Under the pieces are notes generated by a model. The model had not been told where the DNA came from and did not search any database. It was given only the letters and a program-made list of their open reading frames with translations. Made by a program: the position numbers and the translations under genes. Source: JAEUIT01 sp034439815 (lineage in GTDB: Bacteria; Planctomycetota; Phycisphaerae; Phycisphaerales; SM1A02). From it: a stretch of DNA of 19,982 nt. Positions 6,500 through 14,951 of this stretch are shown here, piece after piece. The stretch lies in assembly GCA_034439815.1 (NCBI GenBank), contig JAWXBD010000080.1, positions 1 to 19,982 of the forward strand, written 5' to 3'. Positions within the stretch are counted from its first letter, which is position 1; every line of letters starts with the position of its first letter.

Positions 6500-8688
6500 A
6501 CAGTGTGCAGGCCCCCTCCCGCCGATCCACCCGTTCACGCGACGATGACATGCTGGTCGCGACGTTGTGCCTTGCGGAACGCAACGGGCTCGAGCGCGAT
6601 GCGGACACCGAGCGCGCGGCGCTGGCGATCGATGCATCACTCGACGATCGCCTCCTCGCATGGTCGCGCAGCCATCGCGACGCCGCGGCGGCGTGTGCAG
6701 CGCTCGGTCGGGTGACAGCGACACTCTGGTGGACGACAGCAGCGGTGCTGCTGGTCGCGACGCTCGCGGGAATCGGCGCGGCGCAGACCGCTCTCGCCGC
6801 ATCCGACGATTCGACCAATGTGGTGCGCCTGATGGTCGGTCTGCTTGGCGTGCAGTCGCTCGTCCTGTTTGCGTGGCTGCTCTTCATGTTCATCGGACCG
6901 CGCGCGGTGCCGACCGCATCCATCGGCGGCCTCCTCCTGACGATCCTGCGCAGCCCGCACCTGCTCGGCCGCAATCAGGCGCCAGTCGCAAAGGCGGCGC
7001 TGGCGATCACGTGGCGCCGATTCACCAGCGGAAGTCCCGCCCGCTGGCGCTTCGGCGCGCTGTCAAACGGCGCATGGACGATGTTCAACATCGGCTGCAT
7101 CGCCATGCTGCTGCTTCTGCTCAGCACGCAGGAGCACCGCTTTCATTGGGAGACCACCATTCTTTCGGCGGGCCACTACGCGCGGATCGCAGAGTGGCTC
7201 GGCTGGCTGCCTTCGGTGCTCGGATTTCCGGTCCCCACCGCTGGCGACATCGTCGCCACCGAAAGCTCGCGCCACAGCGCTGAGCTGGCCGACGGCGTTC
7301 GCCTGGCGTGGTCCGGATTCGTCGTCGGATCGCTCGTGACCTATGCACTCCTGCCGCGCGCGGCGCTCACGATTGCATGTCTCTTGCCCGCGGCTGGTCG
7401 CGCGCACGCACAGCGAATTCTCGATGATCCGGCTGTTGCTGCGGTTCGCGAACGCCTGCGCAGTCCGGTGCGAACGCATGTCGTCGATCCCGACGCTGTT
7501 GAGCACGTGTCGATCCCCGCGCACGCGTCGCTCGGTCACGCTCACTCCGCATCGGCACCGACGGGGTCGCCTGTACTCGTTGCCGTCGAGCCACCGCGGG
7601 TGTGGACGCCGTGGCCGCCTGCCGTCGATGGCATCACCTGGAACAACTTCGGCGTCATCGACGATCGCGCCGCGCGCGATCGCGTCGCGCACGCGCTGCG
7701 CGCCGCCTCACCCGCGCCTCGGTGCGTCGTCGCCGCGTGCAGCGTGCTGAATTCGCCGGACCGCGGTCAGGCTGCACTGCTTACACACCTTGGCGAAGCC
7801 AGCGGCGCGCCGATGATCGTGCTGCTGAGCGATGGCCAAGCTCTGCGCGAGCGAAGCCCGTCCGATCCTTCCGTGATTGAGTCCCGCATCGGGCTCTGGC
7901 GGCAGATGCTCGATCGCATCGGTGTGGGCGCAGATGCGGTGCTGGAGATCGACCTCGAACACCTGACCGATCGATCGACGGCGCAGCTCGCTGCGCTGGT
8001 CGCGCCGAGTGCGGCCCGCACGCAGACCCGCGCGAAGACCGAGACGCGGCACGTGGAAGAAGCCTTTGCGCTGATCAGCGCGCGGGCGCCGCAGCTGACG
8101 ACCAGTACCGATGTCAAGATGCGCGCCGAACTGCTGCGGGCCATCGCGGCTCTTCATCGCACGAGCCGCGCCGGCTCGTTGTCGCAGTGGCTCGCGTCCG
8201 ATGTTCCGCTGAACCTTTCCAATCTCGACGAGCACGTGCGCATGGGCGCGCGGCGTGTGTCGGCGCTGCTTCCGGCGCGGCTCGCGAATCTGCCGGCGTG
8301 GATCGGGGCGGGCGCGGCTGCCGGCGCGCTCGGCTGCATTGCCGTCGCGGCGCTTGCAACACCGCTTGCGCTCGCATCGCTGCCGGTCTGGACGACGCTA
8401 GGCGCTGCCGTCTCGGCCGCGATCGGCGCGAGCCGTTCGCGAGCGGATGCGCCGGCGACTCCCGCCGACAGCGCACAGGAGTTCGCACAGACCGTGCGCG
8501 CTGCGGCCCTGTTCGCGCTCCTGCTCGAACTGCAAGGCCGCAGCGAGTCCTCGATCACGGGGGTGCTCGATCGCACGTTTGATGCATCGACCGACAACGG
8601 GCTGGGCACCGTCGCGGATGTGAACGGCTGGCTCGCGCACGTCCGACATCGCTTCGACCTGGCGTTGGCCGAGGAGACGATGCGATGA
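6496..8688 (+). CDS. DUF2868 domain-containing membrane protein
   Basis: This 730-residue inner-membrane protein of the uncharacterised DUF2868 family starts at a GTG overlapping the previous stop (GTGA). Hydrophobic segments lie near residues 77-100, 110-133, 191-210 and 270-300. The FHWETTIL motif (about 216-223) is the family hallmark. After the fourth segment comes a soluble alpha/beta region with WNNFGVIDDRAARD, CVVAACSVLNSPDRG and PMIVLLSDG, reminiscent of a Rossmann-like fold. A further domain with an Ala/Gly-rich hydrophobic hairpin follows near the C-terminus. It appears longer than typical members as I recall them. The downstream GTPase gene overlaps it by 4 nt. This pairing with DUF3482 recurs in other bacteria and suggests one functional unit. 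Confidence 0.85.
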   Translation: MNSVQAPSRRSTRSRDDDMLVATLCLAERNGLERDADTERAALAIDASLDDRLLAWSRSHRDAAAACAALGRVTATLWWTTAAVLLVATLAGIGAAQTALAASDDSTNVVRLMVGLLGVQSLVLFAWLLFMFIGPRAVPTASIGGLLLTILRSPHLLGRNQAPVAKAALAITWRRFTSGSPARWRFGALSNGAWTMFNIGCIAMLLLLLSTQEHRFHWETTILSAGHYARIAEWLGWLPSVLGFPVPTAGDIVATESSRHSAELADGVRLAWSGFVVGSLVTYALLPRAALTIACLLPAAGRAHAQRILDDPAVAAVRERLRSPVRTHVVDPDAVEHVSIPAHASLGHAHSASAPTGSPVLVAVEPPRVWTPWPPAVDGITWNNFGVIDDRAARDRVAHALRAASPAPRCVVAACSVLNSPDRGQAALLTHLGEASGAPMIVLLSDGQALRERSPSDPSVIESRIGLWRQMLDRIGVGADAVLEIDLEHLTDRSTAQLAALVAPSAARTQTRAKTETRHVEEAFALISARAPQLTTSTDVKMRAELLRAIAALHRTSRAGSLSQWLASDVPLNLSNLDEHVRMGARRVSALLPARLANLPAWIGAGAAAGALGCIAVAALATPLALASLPVWTTLGAAVSAAIGASRSRADAPATPADSAQEFAQTVRAAALFALLLELQGRSESSITGVLDRTFDASTDNGLGTVADVNGWLAHVRHRFDLALAEETMR

Positions 8689-10187
8689 CGCCTGCTTCTC
8701 CGCGCATTGCCGTGGTCGGGCACACAAACGTCGGCAAAACGTCGTTGCTGCGCACCCTGCTGCGCGATGCCCGCTTTGGCGACGTGTCTGATCGCCCGGC
8801 GACGACGCGGCACGCAGAAGCCGCGGAAATGCGCGCCCAATTGCGCGCTGACGCGCGCTCCAGCCATGGATCAGGCGGACTGCGCCGTGATTGCGCGATC
8901 ATCGTCACCGACACGCCAGGCCTCGAAGATTCGTCCGGACTGCTTGAGCTTCTGGAGTCCATCGACCCATCGCCGCGGAGCGATCCGCATACCAGAGTCA
9001 TGCGCTGGCTCGAATCGCCGGACACGCGCTTTGCGCAGGAGGCGAAGGCGGTCAGGCAGGTGCTCGACAACGACATCGCCATCTATGTCATTGATGCCCG
9101 TGAACGCATGCTCGGCCGTCATCGGGATGAACTGACGATTCTCGCCGCGTGTGCGCGGCCGATCGTTCCGGTCCTGAACTTTGTCGAGTCGTCGGCTGCG
9201 CATGCCCAACAAGTCGCGGACTGGCGCGATCAACTCGCGCGCATCGGTCTGCATGCCGTGGTGGCGTTTGACACCATGATCGTTGACGAAGCCAGCGAGC
9301 GACGGCTCTACGAAGCGCTGCGCACACTTGCGCCGAAGCATCAGGAAACATTTGATGCGTTCATTCAGAGCAGAGCTCAGCAGCGGGAGCATCTGGTGGA
9401 GATGTCCGCTGCATTGATCGCGGACATGCTGATCGATGCCGCGGCATGCGTGCGGCATGTCGACCCGAACGACAGGGCGGCGGTGCAGCAGGCTGTTGCA
9501 GCGCTGCAGGCCGCGCTCGCGGCACGCGAGCAGCGCTGCGTCGACGATCTGCTCGCGCTGCATCGATTCCGCGCCGAGGACTGGGTCGACGCGAATCTGC
9601 CGGTGGTGGATGGCCGATGGGGACTGGATCTGTTTCATCCGTCCGCGATGAAGGAACTCGGGTTGACGACTGGCCGCGGTGCGGCAGTCGGCGCGATGGC
9701 GGGACTTGCAGTCGATGCCGTCGTCGGAGGCATGACACTCGGCGCCGCCGCGGCGACCGGTGCCGGCATCGGCGCGATGTTTGAAGCGGCGCGCGGCAAT
9801 GGCGCGCGCTGGCTACGTCGCTTGCGAGGAATCGACGAACTTCGCGCCGATGATGCGACGATCCACTTGCTCGCGCTGCGCGAACTGTCGCTGCTGCGTG
9901 CGCTGCTGCGCCGCGGCCATGCTGCGCAATCGCCCATGCGCGTCGCGCAGGACTCGCTTGTCGAGCGGGTACGAAGCCTGGCTCGCACGGCATCCGGCTG
10001 GTCGATGCCCGAGCCATTGCAGATCGCACGCCTGCATCCACAATGGTCGGCGTTGAGTTCGATCGACGGCATGCTGGCCTTTGAAGCCGCGAGCGATCCC
10101 GACCGCGCCGCAGCGGCGATGAGCGTGGCGCAGCTGCTCCGCGAAGCAACCCGCCGCGAAGCGGCTGATCCGGCGCGTTTTCCCTGA
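8685..10187 (+). CDS. DUF3482-type P-loop GTPase
   Basis: This 500-residue protein has an N-terminal Ras-like GTPase domain and a C-terminal DUF3482 region. Visible motifs are the P-loop GHTNVGKTS (residues 12-20), a G2-like ATTRH (39-43) and the switch II motif DTPG (76-79). The usual NKxD base-recognition motif is not evident; its place seems to be taken by PVLNFVES (162-169). The middle is helical. Near residue 325 begins a Gly/Ala-rich hydrophobic stretch, GAAVGAMAGLAVDAVVGG, with glycine-zipper spacing that could insert into or contact membranes. The ATG at 8685 overlaps the previous stop (ATGA) and has GAGGAG 8 nt upstream. It likely acts at the membrane with the DUF2868 protein; the biological role is unknown. 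Confidence 0.88.
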   Translation: MTPASPRIAVVGHTNVGKTSLLRTLLRDARFGDVSDRPATTRHAEAAEMRAQLRADARSSHGSGGLRRDCAIIVTDTPGLEDSSGLLELLESIDPSPRSDPHTRVMRWLESPDTRFAQEAKAVRQVLDNDIAIYVIDARERMLGRHRDELTILAACARPIVPVLNFVESSAAHAQQVADWRDQLARIGLHAVVAFDTMIVDEASERRLYEALRTLAPKHQETFDAFIQSRAQQREHLVEMSAALIADMLIDAAACVRHVDPNDRAAVQQAVAALQAALAAREQRCVDDLLALHRFRAEDWVDANLPVVDGRWGLDLFHPSAMKELGLTTGRGAAVGAMAGLAVDAVVGGMTLGAAAATGAGIGAMFEAARGNGARWLRRLRGIDELRADDATIHLLALRELSLLRALLRRGHAAQSPMRVAQDSLVERVRSLARTASGWSMPEPLQIARLHPQWSALSSIDGMLAFEAASDPDRAAAAMSVAQLLREATRREAADPARFP

Positions 10188-10237
10188 CGCGGCCTGCACA
10201 GTGACTGGGCGACAACGGGGCGTAGACGAAAAGTCGC

Positions 10238-10250
10238 CATACTGTCGCGA
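10238..10250 (+). promoter_or_regulatory. Leaderless-type -10 element directly upstream of the CNNM/CorC gene
   Basis: CATACT (10238-10243), also readable as TACTGT (10240-10245), ends 5-6 nt before the ATG at 10250, and no Shine-Dalgarno motif is present. This spacing would place the transcription start at or next to the ATG, giving a leaderless mRNA. No convincing -35 element was found. Confidence 0.4.
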
Positions 10251-11551
10251 TGCTCGTTCCGCTTGTGATCCTTGCGTTTCTCCTGCTGCTGAATGGCTTC
10301 TTCGCCATGGCCGAGCTTGCCATGATGACGTCGCAGCAGAGCAGACTGCAGCACGCCGCATCTCGAGGCAGCCGCGGTGCGATGACCGCGATTCGTCTGG
10401 CCCGCGAACCGACGCGCTTTCTTTCGACGGTACAGGTGGGTATCACGCTCATCGGAATCTTTGCGGGCGCCTTCGGCGAGAGCGCGCTCTCAGACGAGCT
10501 TCAGTCACTGGTCGCGAAGGTTCCGTGGTTGGCCGAACACAGCGAGACGATTGCGCTCATCGTTGTTGTTCTGACCATCACGTACTTTTCCGTTGTCTTC
10601 GGTGAGCTCGTGCCCAAGCGACTTGCACTGGCCTATCCCGAGGCGATTGCGTCCGCCATCTCCCGCCCGCTGAACGTGCTTTCCAAGGTGACGGCGTGGC
10701 CCGTGCGTCTCCTCACTTCGTCGACCGACCTGATCCTGCGGCTGCTGCGCATCAGAGTGCGCAGTGACGACGACGTCTCGGAGGACGATGTGATGGCGCT
10801 CGTGGCGCGGGCAGCGGGAACTGGCATCTTTGCACCGCTCGAGTTCAAACTGCTCAAGCGCGTGTTTCGAGTGCGCGACCTGACAGCCGCGTCACTGGTC
10901 GTGCCGCGCGGCGAGATTGAGTGGATCAGCGAGGATGCGACACTTGAGTCGGTGCGCGTGCTCGTCGGCACAAGCTCCTACTCGCACTTTCCCGTGTGTC
11001 GGAACAGTCTTGACGAGATCGTCGGCGTCGTGCACACCAGGGATCTGGTCGCGCACGGACTCCTTGCCGGGGGCAACTTCAGAGTCGCGGCTATCGCGCA
11101 GCAACCACTGTTCGTGCCGGAAACGATGCCCGCACTCAAGCTGCTGGACGAGTTCCAGCACACGCGAACGCGCGTCGCCTTTGTGGTGGACGAGTATGGC
11201 GGCACGCAGGGACTCATAACGCTCGGCGACATCATCAATGCTGTCATGGGCGATGTGGCGCAGCAGACGCAGAAGCTCCGTTCCGGCGTGGTGCGGCGCG
11301 ACGATGGCTCATGGCTCATGGACGGAAGCCTCGCGCTGCACGAAATGGTTCTTGTTCTCAGCATTTCCCCGCAGGCAGAGGAGGAGCTACCCGAGGTCAA
11401 CACGGTTGCGGGACTGGTGCTGGCGCAGTTGGGGCACATTCCGTCGGCCGGGGAGTGTGCGGTCTGGCAGGGGTTCACCCTCGAGGTGGTCGATATGGAC
11501 GGCTCACGCATCGACAAGGTGCTCGCGACGCCGAAGTCGGCGGAAGGCTGA
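10250..11551 (+). CDS. CNNM/CBS-domain transporter-like protein (hemolysin/CorC family)
   Basis: This 433-residue integral membrane protein has the standard three-part architecture. The CNNM (DUF21) transmembrane domain occupies about residues 1-180, with the signature LNGFFAMAELAMMT near the start and GELVPKRLAL near 120. A CBS-domain pair follows at about 195-325, with VPRGEIEWI, FPVCRNSLDEIVGVVHTRDL and VDEYGGTQGLITLGDII. The C-terminal CorC_HlyC domain covers about 340-425. Members of this family are linked to magnesium or other cation export and homeostasis, and the old 'hemolysin' label is misleading. The gene stands 62 nt after the GTPase gene with its own probable promoter, and 43 nt before a small secreted protein. 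Substrate is not determined. Confidence 0.9.
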   Translation: MLVPLVILAFLLLLNGFFAMAELAMMTSQQSRLQHAASRGSRGAMTAIRLAREPTRFLSTVQVGITLIGIFAGAFGESALSDELQSLVAKVPWLAEHSETIALIVVVLTITYFSVVFGELVPKRLALAYPEAIASAISRPLNVLSKVTAWPVRLLTSSTDLILRLLRIRVRSDDDVSEDDVMALVARAAGTGIFAPLEFKLLKRVFRVRDLTAASLVVPRGEIEWISEDATLESVRVLVGTSSYSHFPVCRNSLDEIVGVVHTRDLVAHGLLAGGNFRVAAIAQQPLFVPETMPALKLLDEFQHTRTRVAFVVDEYGGTQGLITLGDIINAVMGDVAQQTQKLRSGVVRRDDGSWLMDGSLALHEMVLVLSISPQAEEELPEVNTVAGLVLAQLGHIPSAGECAVWQGFTLEVVDMDGSRIDKVLATPKSAEG

Positions 11552-11594
11552 TTTTGTCAAGCCAATGGCCTTGCTCCCCGATACCATCCGAGCC

Positions 11595-12029
11595 GTGCCG
11601 TCCCTGATCAGCAGAGTCGTGGCCTCCGTCCTCATCCTCGTGCAGGCCTGTCTGTGCTGCGCGCGGGGCCAGACGCTCTGTGTCCCGTTGGAGATCGCGG
11701 AGGCAGCGGCGTGCGGTCACGAGCACGAGCATGGCATCGTGCAGACGCGCGGCCCGACGGCGGAGCATGAGCACTGCGATGCCGGCCGCCATCTGCACAT
11801 CGAACTCGATGTGCCGGGCCAGGATGAGACGATGCCGCGCCAAGCGCGGATCGGAGCGCCGGCGGTTGAGGGGGCGGACGACGCGAACTTTGCCTTTTTT
11901 CCCGTCGCTGTCGTCGGACTGAGCTGGTCCATTACGCCGCCTGCGCTGGTGCGCGCATGGTCGCCCCCGCTCGACCGGGCGCGGCTCGAGCAAGTCCGCG
12001 CGCTGAAGTCCGTACGACTTCTGATCTAG
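11595..12029 (+). CDS. Small secreted His/Cys-rich protein, putative metal binding
   Basis: This 144-residue protein has no recognised family. From the GTG at 11595 it begins with a signal-like segment, then CLCCARGQTLC. A His-rich patch follows, CGHEHEHG and later AEHEHCDAGRHLHIELDVP, able to bind soft or borderline metals. A hydrophobic segment, AFFPVAVVGLSW, lies in the second half. A TACCAT element ends 7 nt before the GTG, suggesting a leaderless start. The alternative ATG at 11565 gives a 10-residue longer product, also without a ribosome-binding site. Its position at the head of a CzcCBA-like cluster suggests a periplasmic metal chaperone or sensor, but this is inference. The gene is followed by 154 nt with only a small GCGAA/TTCGC hairpin. 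Confidence 0.6.
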   Translation: MPSLISRVVASVLILVQACLCCARGQTLCVPLEIAEAAACGHEHEHGIVQTRGPTAEHEHCDAGRHLHIELDVPGQDETMPRQARIGAPAVEGADDANFAFFPVAVVGLSWSITPPALVRAWSPPLDRARLEQVRALKSVRLLI

Positions 12030-12183
12030 CTGCGAAGCGTTCGCGCGTGCACTCACCAGGCGACAGCTTTGGTGGATGCGCGATGTTGTGCGTTGCGCGC
12101 GCTCCGTGCGCGAGCTTTCAATCCGCTGATTCTCGCCCGCGAGCCCGATCCATCGGTCGCGGCCTCCTGTTCAGGAGCTGACC

Positions 12184-13527
12184 GTGTTCAACGTCCGTTT
12201 CCATGCGACACGTGCATCGCGCCGTTTACCGATGTTCATCGCGCTGTTCGCAGGCGCCTGCCAGTCGTATCAAGCGAGGCCGCTGGATCTCCCGGCGCAT
12301 GAGAAGGCGTTTCTCGCGCGCCCGCACCTTTCGCCTGACGCACCCTTCGATCTCGCCGATGGCGTCACGTTGTCCGAGGCCGAGGCGGTAGCGATAGTCT
12401 TCAACGCCGATCTGCGGATCGCGCGCCTGCGGGCGGGCGTGACGCTTGCGGGCGCAGAGAACGCTGGACTGTGGGAGGACCCGGTCATCGGTGTCGATCT
12501 CACGCGCATTCTGGCGAGCGTTGCCGATCCGTGGAAGCTCGCCGCAACAGTCGGCTTCACGATTCCCGTCAGCGGACGGCTCGATATCGAAAAAGCCAAG
12601 GCGAAGCACGAGCACGTGACGGAGCTGCTTCGCGTCGAGCAACGTGAATGGCAGGCGCGGATCAACCTGCGCCGCGCCTGGGCGCGATGGTCCATGCTGT
12701 CAGCGCAGGCCGCGGCCACACGCGAGTTTGTCGACCGCTCGGGTCAGGTGCTTGGCATCGTCGACATGATGGAAAGCGCGGGCGAGATCCCGCGCACAGA
12801 GGCACGGCTGTTCCGCATCGAGAAGGCGACAACCCAGAGCTCACTGCTGCTCTTCGAGGCGCAGCTCGCCTCGAGCACCCTCGCGATCAAGCAGTTGATG
12901 GGCCTGGCACCGGCCGCCCCCGTCGAGCTGCTCCCCACGACGTTTGAAGTCCCGACCGGCGATCTCGATGCCGCATCGAGGGTGATGCAGAGTCCCGCAA
13001 TGCGCGTCGCAATAGCGGAGTACGAAGTCGCCGAACAGTCGCTGCAGCTTGAAGTGCGCAAGCAGTACCCCGATCTGAACCTGAGTCCGGGCTACGAACG
13101 GGAGGACGGCAATGACCAAGTGCTGCTCGGTATCTCTGTGCCGCTGCCGATTCTGAACGCCAACCGGCGCGGGATCGCCGAGGCAAACGCGCTGCGGGAA
13201 CTTTCGCGCGCGGTGGCCGAGACTGTGCTCGAGCAGCTGATCGGCGACCTGGCTGAGGCGGCGGTGCAGCGCGATGCCGCTGCGGAGCAGCGCATATTTC
13301 TTGAGTCAGAGATCATTCCGCTCGTCGACGCTGAGTACGCGGACGCGCGCGAGATCGCCCGCCTCGGCGAGGTCAACACGCTCGTGCTGCTCGAATCGCT
13401 CGTCCGGCAGCAGGACGCCCAAGTCAGGCTGATCGACGCGCGGCTGGCGGAAGTGCTCGCCACGATTCGTTTCGAAGAACTGCTTGGTCCGCCCATACCG
13501 GCCGGCGACGAGGGAGGAGCGCCATGA
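12184..13527 (+). CDS. TolC/CzcC-like outer-membrane efflux protein
   Basis: This 447-residue protein is the outer-membrane channel of a tripartite heavy-metal efflux system. It has an N-terminal export signal ending in FAGAC (Cys26), a weak lipobox. Two homologous halves are typical of the TolC family: LTLSEAEA-like entry (VTLSEAEAVAIVFNADLRIARLRAG, near 62-86), long helices, and the second-half motif YPDLNLSPGYERE followed by VLLGISVPLPILNANRRGIAEA. The latter is characteristic of CzcC-type proteins. The GTG at 12184 has AGGAG 6 nt upstream (12173-12177). The following adaptor gene overlaps by 4 nt (ATGA). It should form a trimer in the outer membrane with the two downstream products; metal specificity is unknown. 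Confidence 0.87.
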   Translation: MFNVRFHATRASRRLPMFIALFAGACQSYQARPLDLPAHEKAFLARPHLSPDAPFDLADGVTLSEAEAVAIVFNADLRIARLRAGVTLAGAENAGLWEDPVIGVDLTRILASVADPWKLAATVGFTIPVSGRLDIEKAKAKHEHVTELLRVEQREWQARINLRRAWARWSMLSAQAAATREFVDRSGQVLGIVDMMESAGEIPRTEARLFRIEKATTQSSLLLFEAQLASSTLAIKQLMGLAPAAPVELLPTTFEVPTGDLDAASRVMQSPAMRVAIAEYEVAEQSLQLEVRKQYPDLNLSPGYEREDGNDQVLLGISVPLPILNANRRGIAEANALRELSRAVAETVLEQLIGDLAEAAVQRDAAAEQRIFLESEIIPLVDAEYADAREIARLGEVNTLVLLESLVRQQDAQVRLIDARLAEVLATIRFEELLGPPIPAGDEGGAP

Positions 13528-14951
13528 TTGGAACGACTCGAATGACTCGCCACACGCTTGGAGCGGCGGTCGCGTGTCTCGCGCTGTCGACCGCATGCAC
13601 GCGCGAGGAGCCGCCGGTCGCGCCCGCGGCCATGACCACCGCCCCTGCCATCACGGATCGCGTCGACATCCCCGCGGCGGTGCGCGCCAATCTCGGCATC
13701 ACCTTCGCGAAGGTAGAATACCGTGCTGTCGCCAGGACGCTGCGCGTACCGGGTCACTTTGAACTGCTGCCGACGGCGCGGCGCGAGTACCGCGCAGCGC
13801 TGCCCGGGCGCGCCGAACTGCTCGTCGAGCAGTATCAGGCGGTCGAGACTGGTGCACCGCTGTACATCCTCGACTCGGTGAAGTGGCGCGAACTGCAGGA
13901 GCAGATCGCCGCGGCAGAGTCGGGCGTCGAACAGGCGAGCGCGCGGCTTGCATCCATGCCGCCGCTCCGCGAGGCGCACGGTCGGCACGAGCGGAGTCTG
14001 GTCGACAAGGTCACGCTCTGGGAGGAACGGCTGGTGCAGCTGGAGGAGCTGCGCCGCGCCGGCGGCGGCAGTGCAGCGCAGTTCACGGAAGCGAAGGCGA
14101 CGCTCAACGCGACGCAGGCGGAGCTCGCCGACGTGATGGAGCGCGACGCCGAACTCGAGGCGGATCAGCTGTCCACGGAAGCGGGGCTCAAGGCGGCTAC
14201 CGCGCGGCGCGATCTGCTTCTCTCATCTGCTTCGGCGCTCAGCGGAATGTCGGTGAACGAGCTGCTGGCCCCAAGCGGCGACGCCGCGGCGGATCGGCCC
14301 CGATGGCGCGACATGCCCACGCTGACGGTGCGCGCGACGCGCGGCGGTTTCATCGAGTCGCTTGCCATCACAAATGGACGCTTTGTCGCGGAATCAGACG
14401 AGGTCCTCACCGTCGTCCAGCCCGACCACATCCGCTTTCGGGCGCGGGGACTGCAGGCGGACCTCGGTCGGCTGCGCGACGGTCTGCAGGCGCGCGTCGT
14501 GCCCCCCACAGGTGCCGCGCTGGACCAGCAGGACGCGCTCGTTTCAACGCTGCAGATCGGACTGACCGCGGATGCCGATTCGCGCACAGTCGATCTCTTT
14601 CTGACGCCGACGCGAGCGGCCGCGTGGGCGCGGGCAGGAGTCTCCGCATACCTCGAGATCACGCTCGACGGCGCCGCCGAGGAACTCGCCGTGCCGCTCG
14701 CGGTCATCGCGCGCGACGGTCTCACGCCGATCATGTTCCGCCGTGATCCGAAAGATCCCGACAAGGTGATTCGCATACCAGCCGATCTTGGTGTCAACGA
14801 CGGCCGCTGGGTCATCGTCCAGAGTGGTGTGAAGGAAGGCGACGAGATCGTGCTTGATGGCGTGTACCAGCTGATGCTGGCGACGGCGGGCAACGCGCCC
14901 AAGGGCGGCCACTTTCATTCGGACGGGACATTCCACGAAGGTGCGGACTGA
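13524..14951 (+). CDS. HME-RND periplasmic adaptor (CzcB-like membrane fusion protein)
   Basis: This 475-residue membrane fusion protein begins with a signal and possible lipobox, LSTAC (Cys25). The lipoyl/barrel-sandwich half-motif PGRAELLVEQYQAVETGAPLY lies near residue 93. A long coiled-coil hairpin follows at about 118-235, then the second half-motif VRATRGGFIESLAITNGRFV, a beta-barrel region and a membrane-proximal domain. The tail GGHFHSDGTFHEGAD (461-475) is a His-rich ending seen in heavy-metal adaptors and could sample metal. The ATG at 13524 overlaps the CzcC-like stop and has GGAGG-type sequence just upstream. Its own stop shares one base with the permease ATG. It bridges the inner-membrane pump and the outer-membrane channel. 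Confidence 0.87.
   Translation: MIGTTRMTRHTLGAAVACLALSTACTREEPPVAPAAMTTAPAITDRVDIPAAVRANLGITFAKVEYRAVARTLRVPGHFELLPTARREYRAALPGRAELLVEQYQAVETGAPLYILDSVKWRELQEQIAAAESGVEQASARLASMPPLREAHGRHERSLVDKVTLWEERLVQLEELRRAGGGSAAQFTEAKATLNATQAELADVMERDAELEADQLSTEAGLKAATARRDLLLSSASALSGMSVNELLAPSGDAAADRPRWRDMPTLTVRATRGGFIESLAITNGRFVAESDEVLTVVQPDHIRFRARGLQADLGRLRDGLQARVVPPTGAALDQQDALVSTLQIGLTADADSRTVDLFLTPTRAAAWARAGVSAYLEITLDGAAEELAVPLAVIARDGLTPIMFRRDPKDPDKVIRIPADLGVNDGRWVIVQSGVKEGDEIVLDGVYQLMLATAGNAPKGGHFHSDGTFHEGAD

Noticed and set aside
8871..9638. Minus-strand open frame of 255 codons inside the GTPase gene
   Set aside because: It is a by-product of high-GC codon use opposite a clear P-loop GTPase; it has no recognisable domain or ribosome-binding site.
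10250..11551. Annotation as a hemolysin toxin
   Set aside because: The CNNM, CBS and CorC_HlyC architecture points to cation homeostasis; the hemolysin name is historical.
11238..11564. Upstream extension of the small His/Cys protein frame into the CNNM/CorC gene
   Set aside because: This part overlaps the well-supported CorC_HlyC domain in another frame and encodes Arg/Ser-rich sequence of shadow type.
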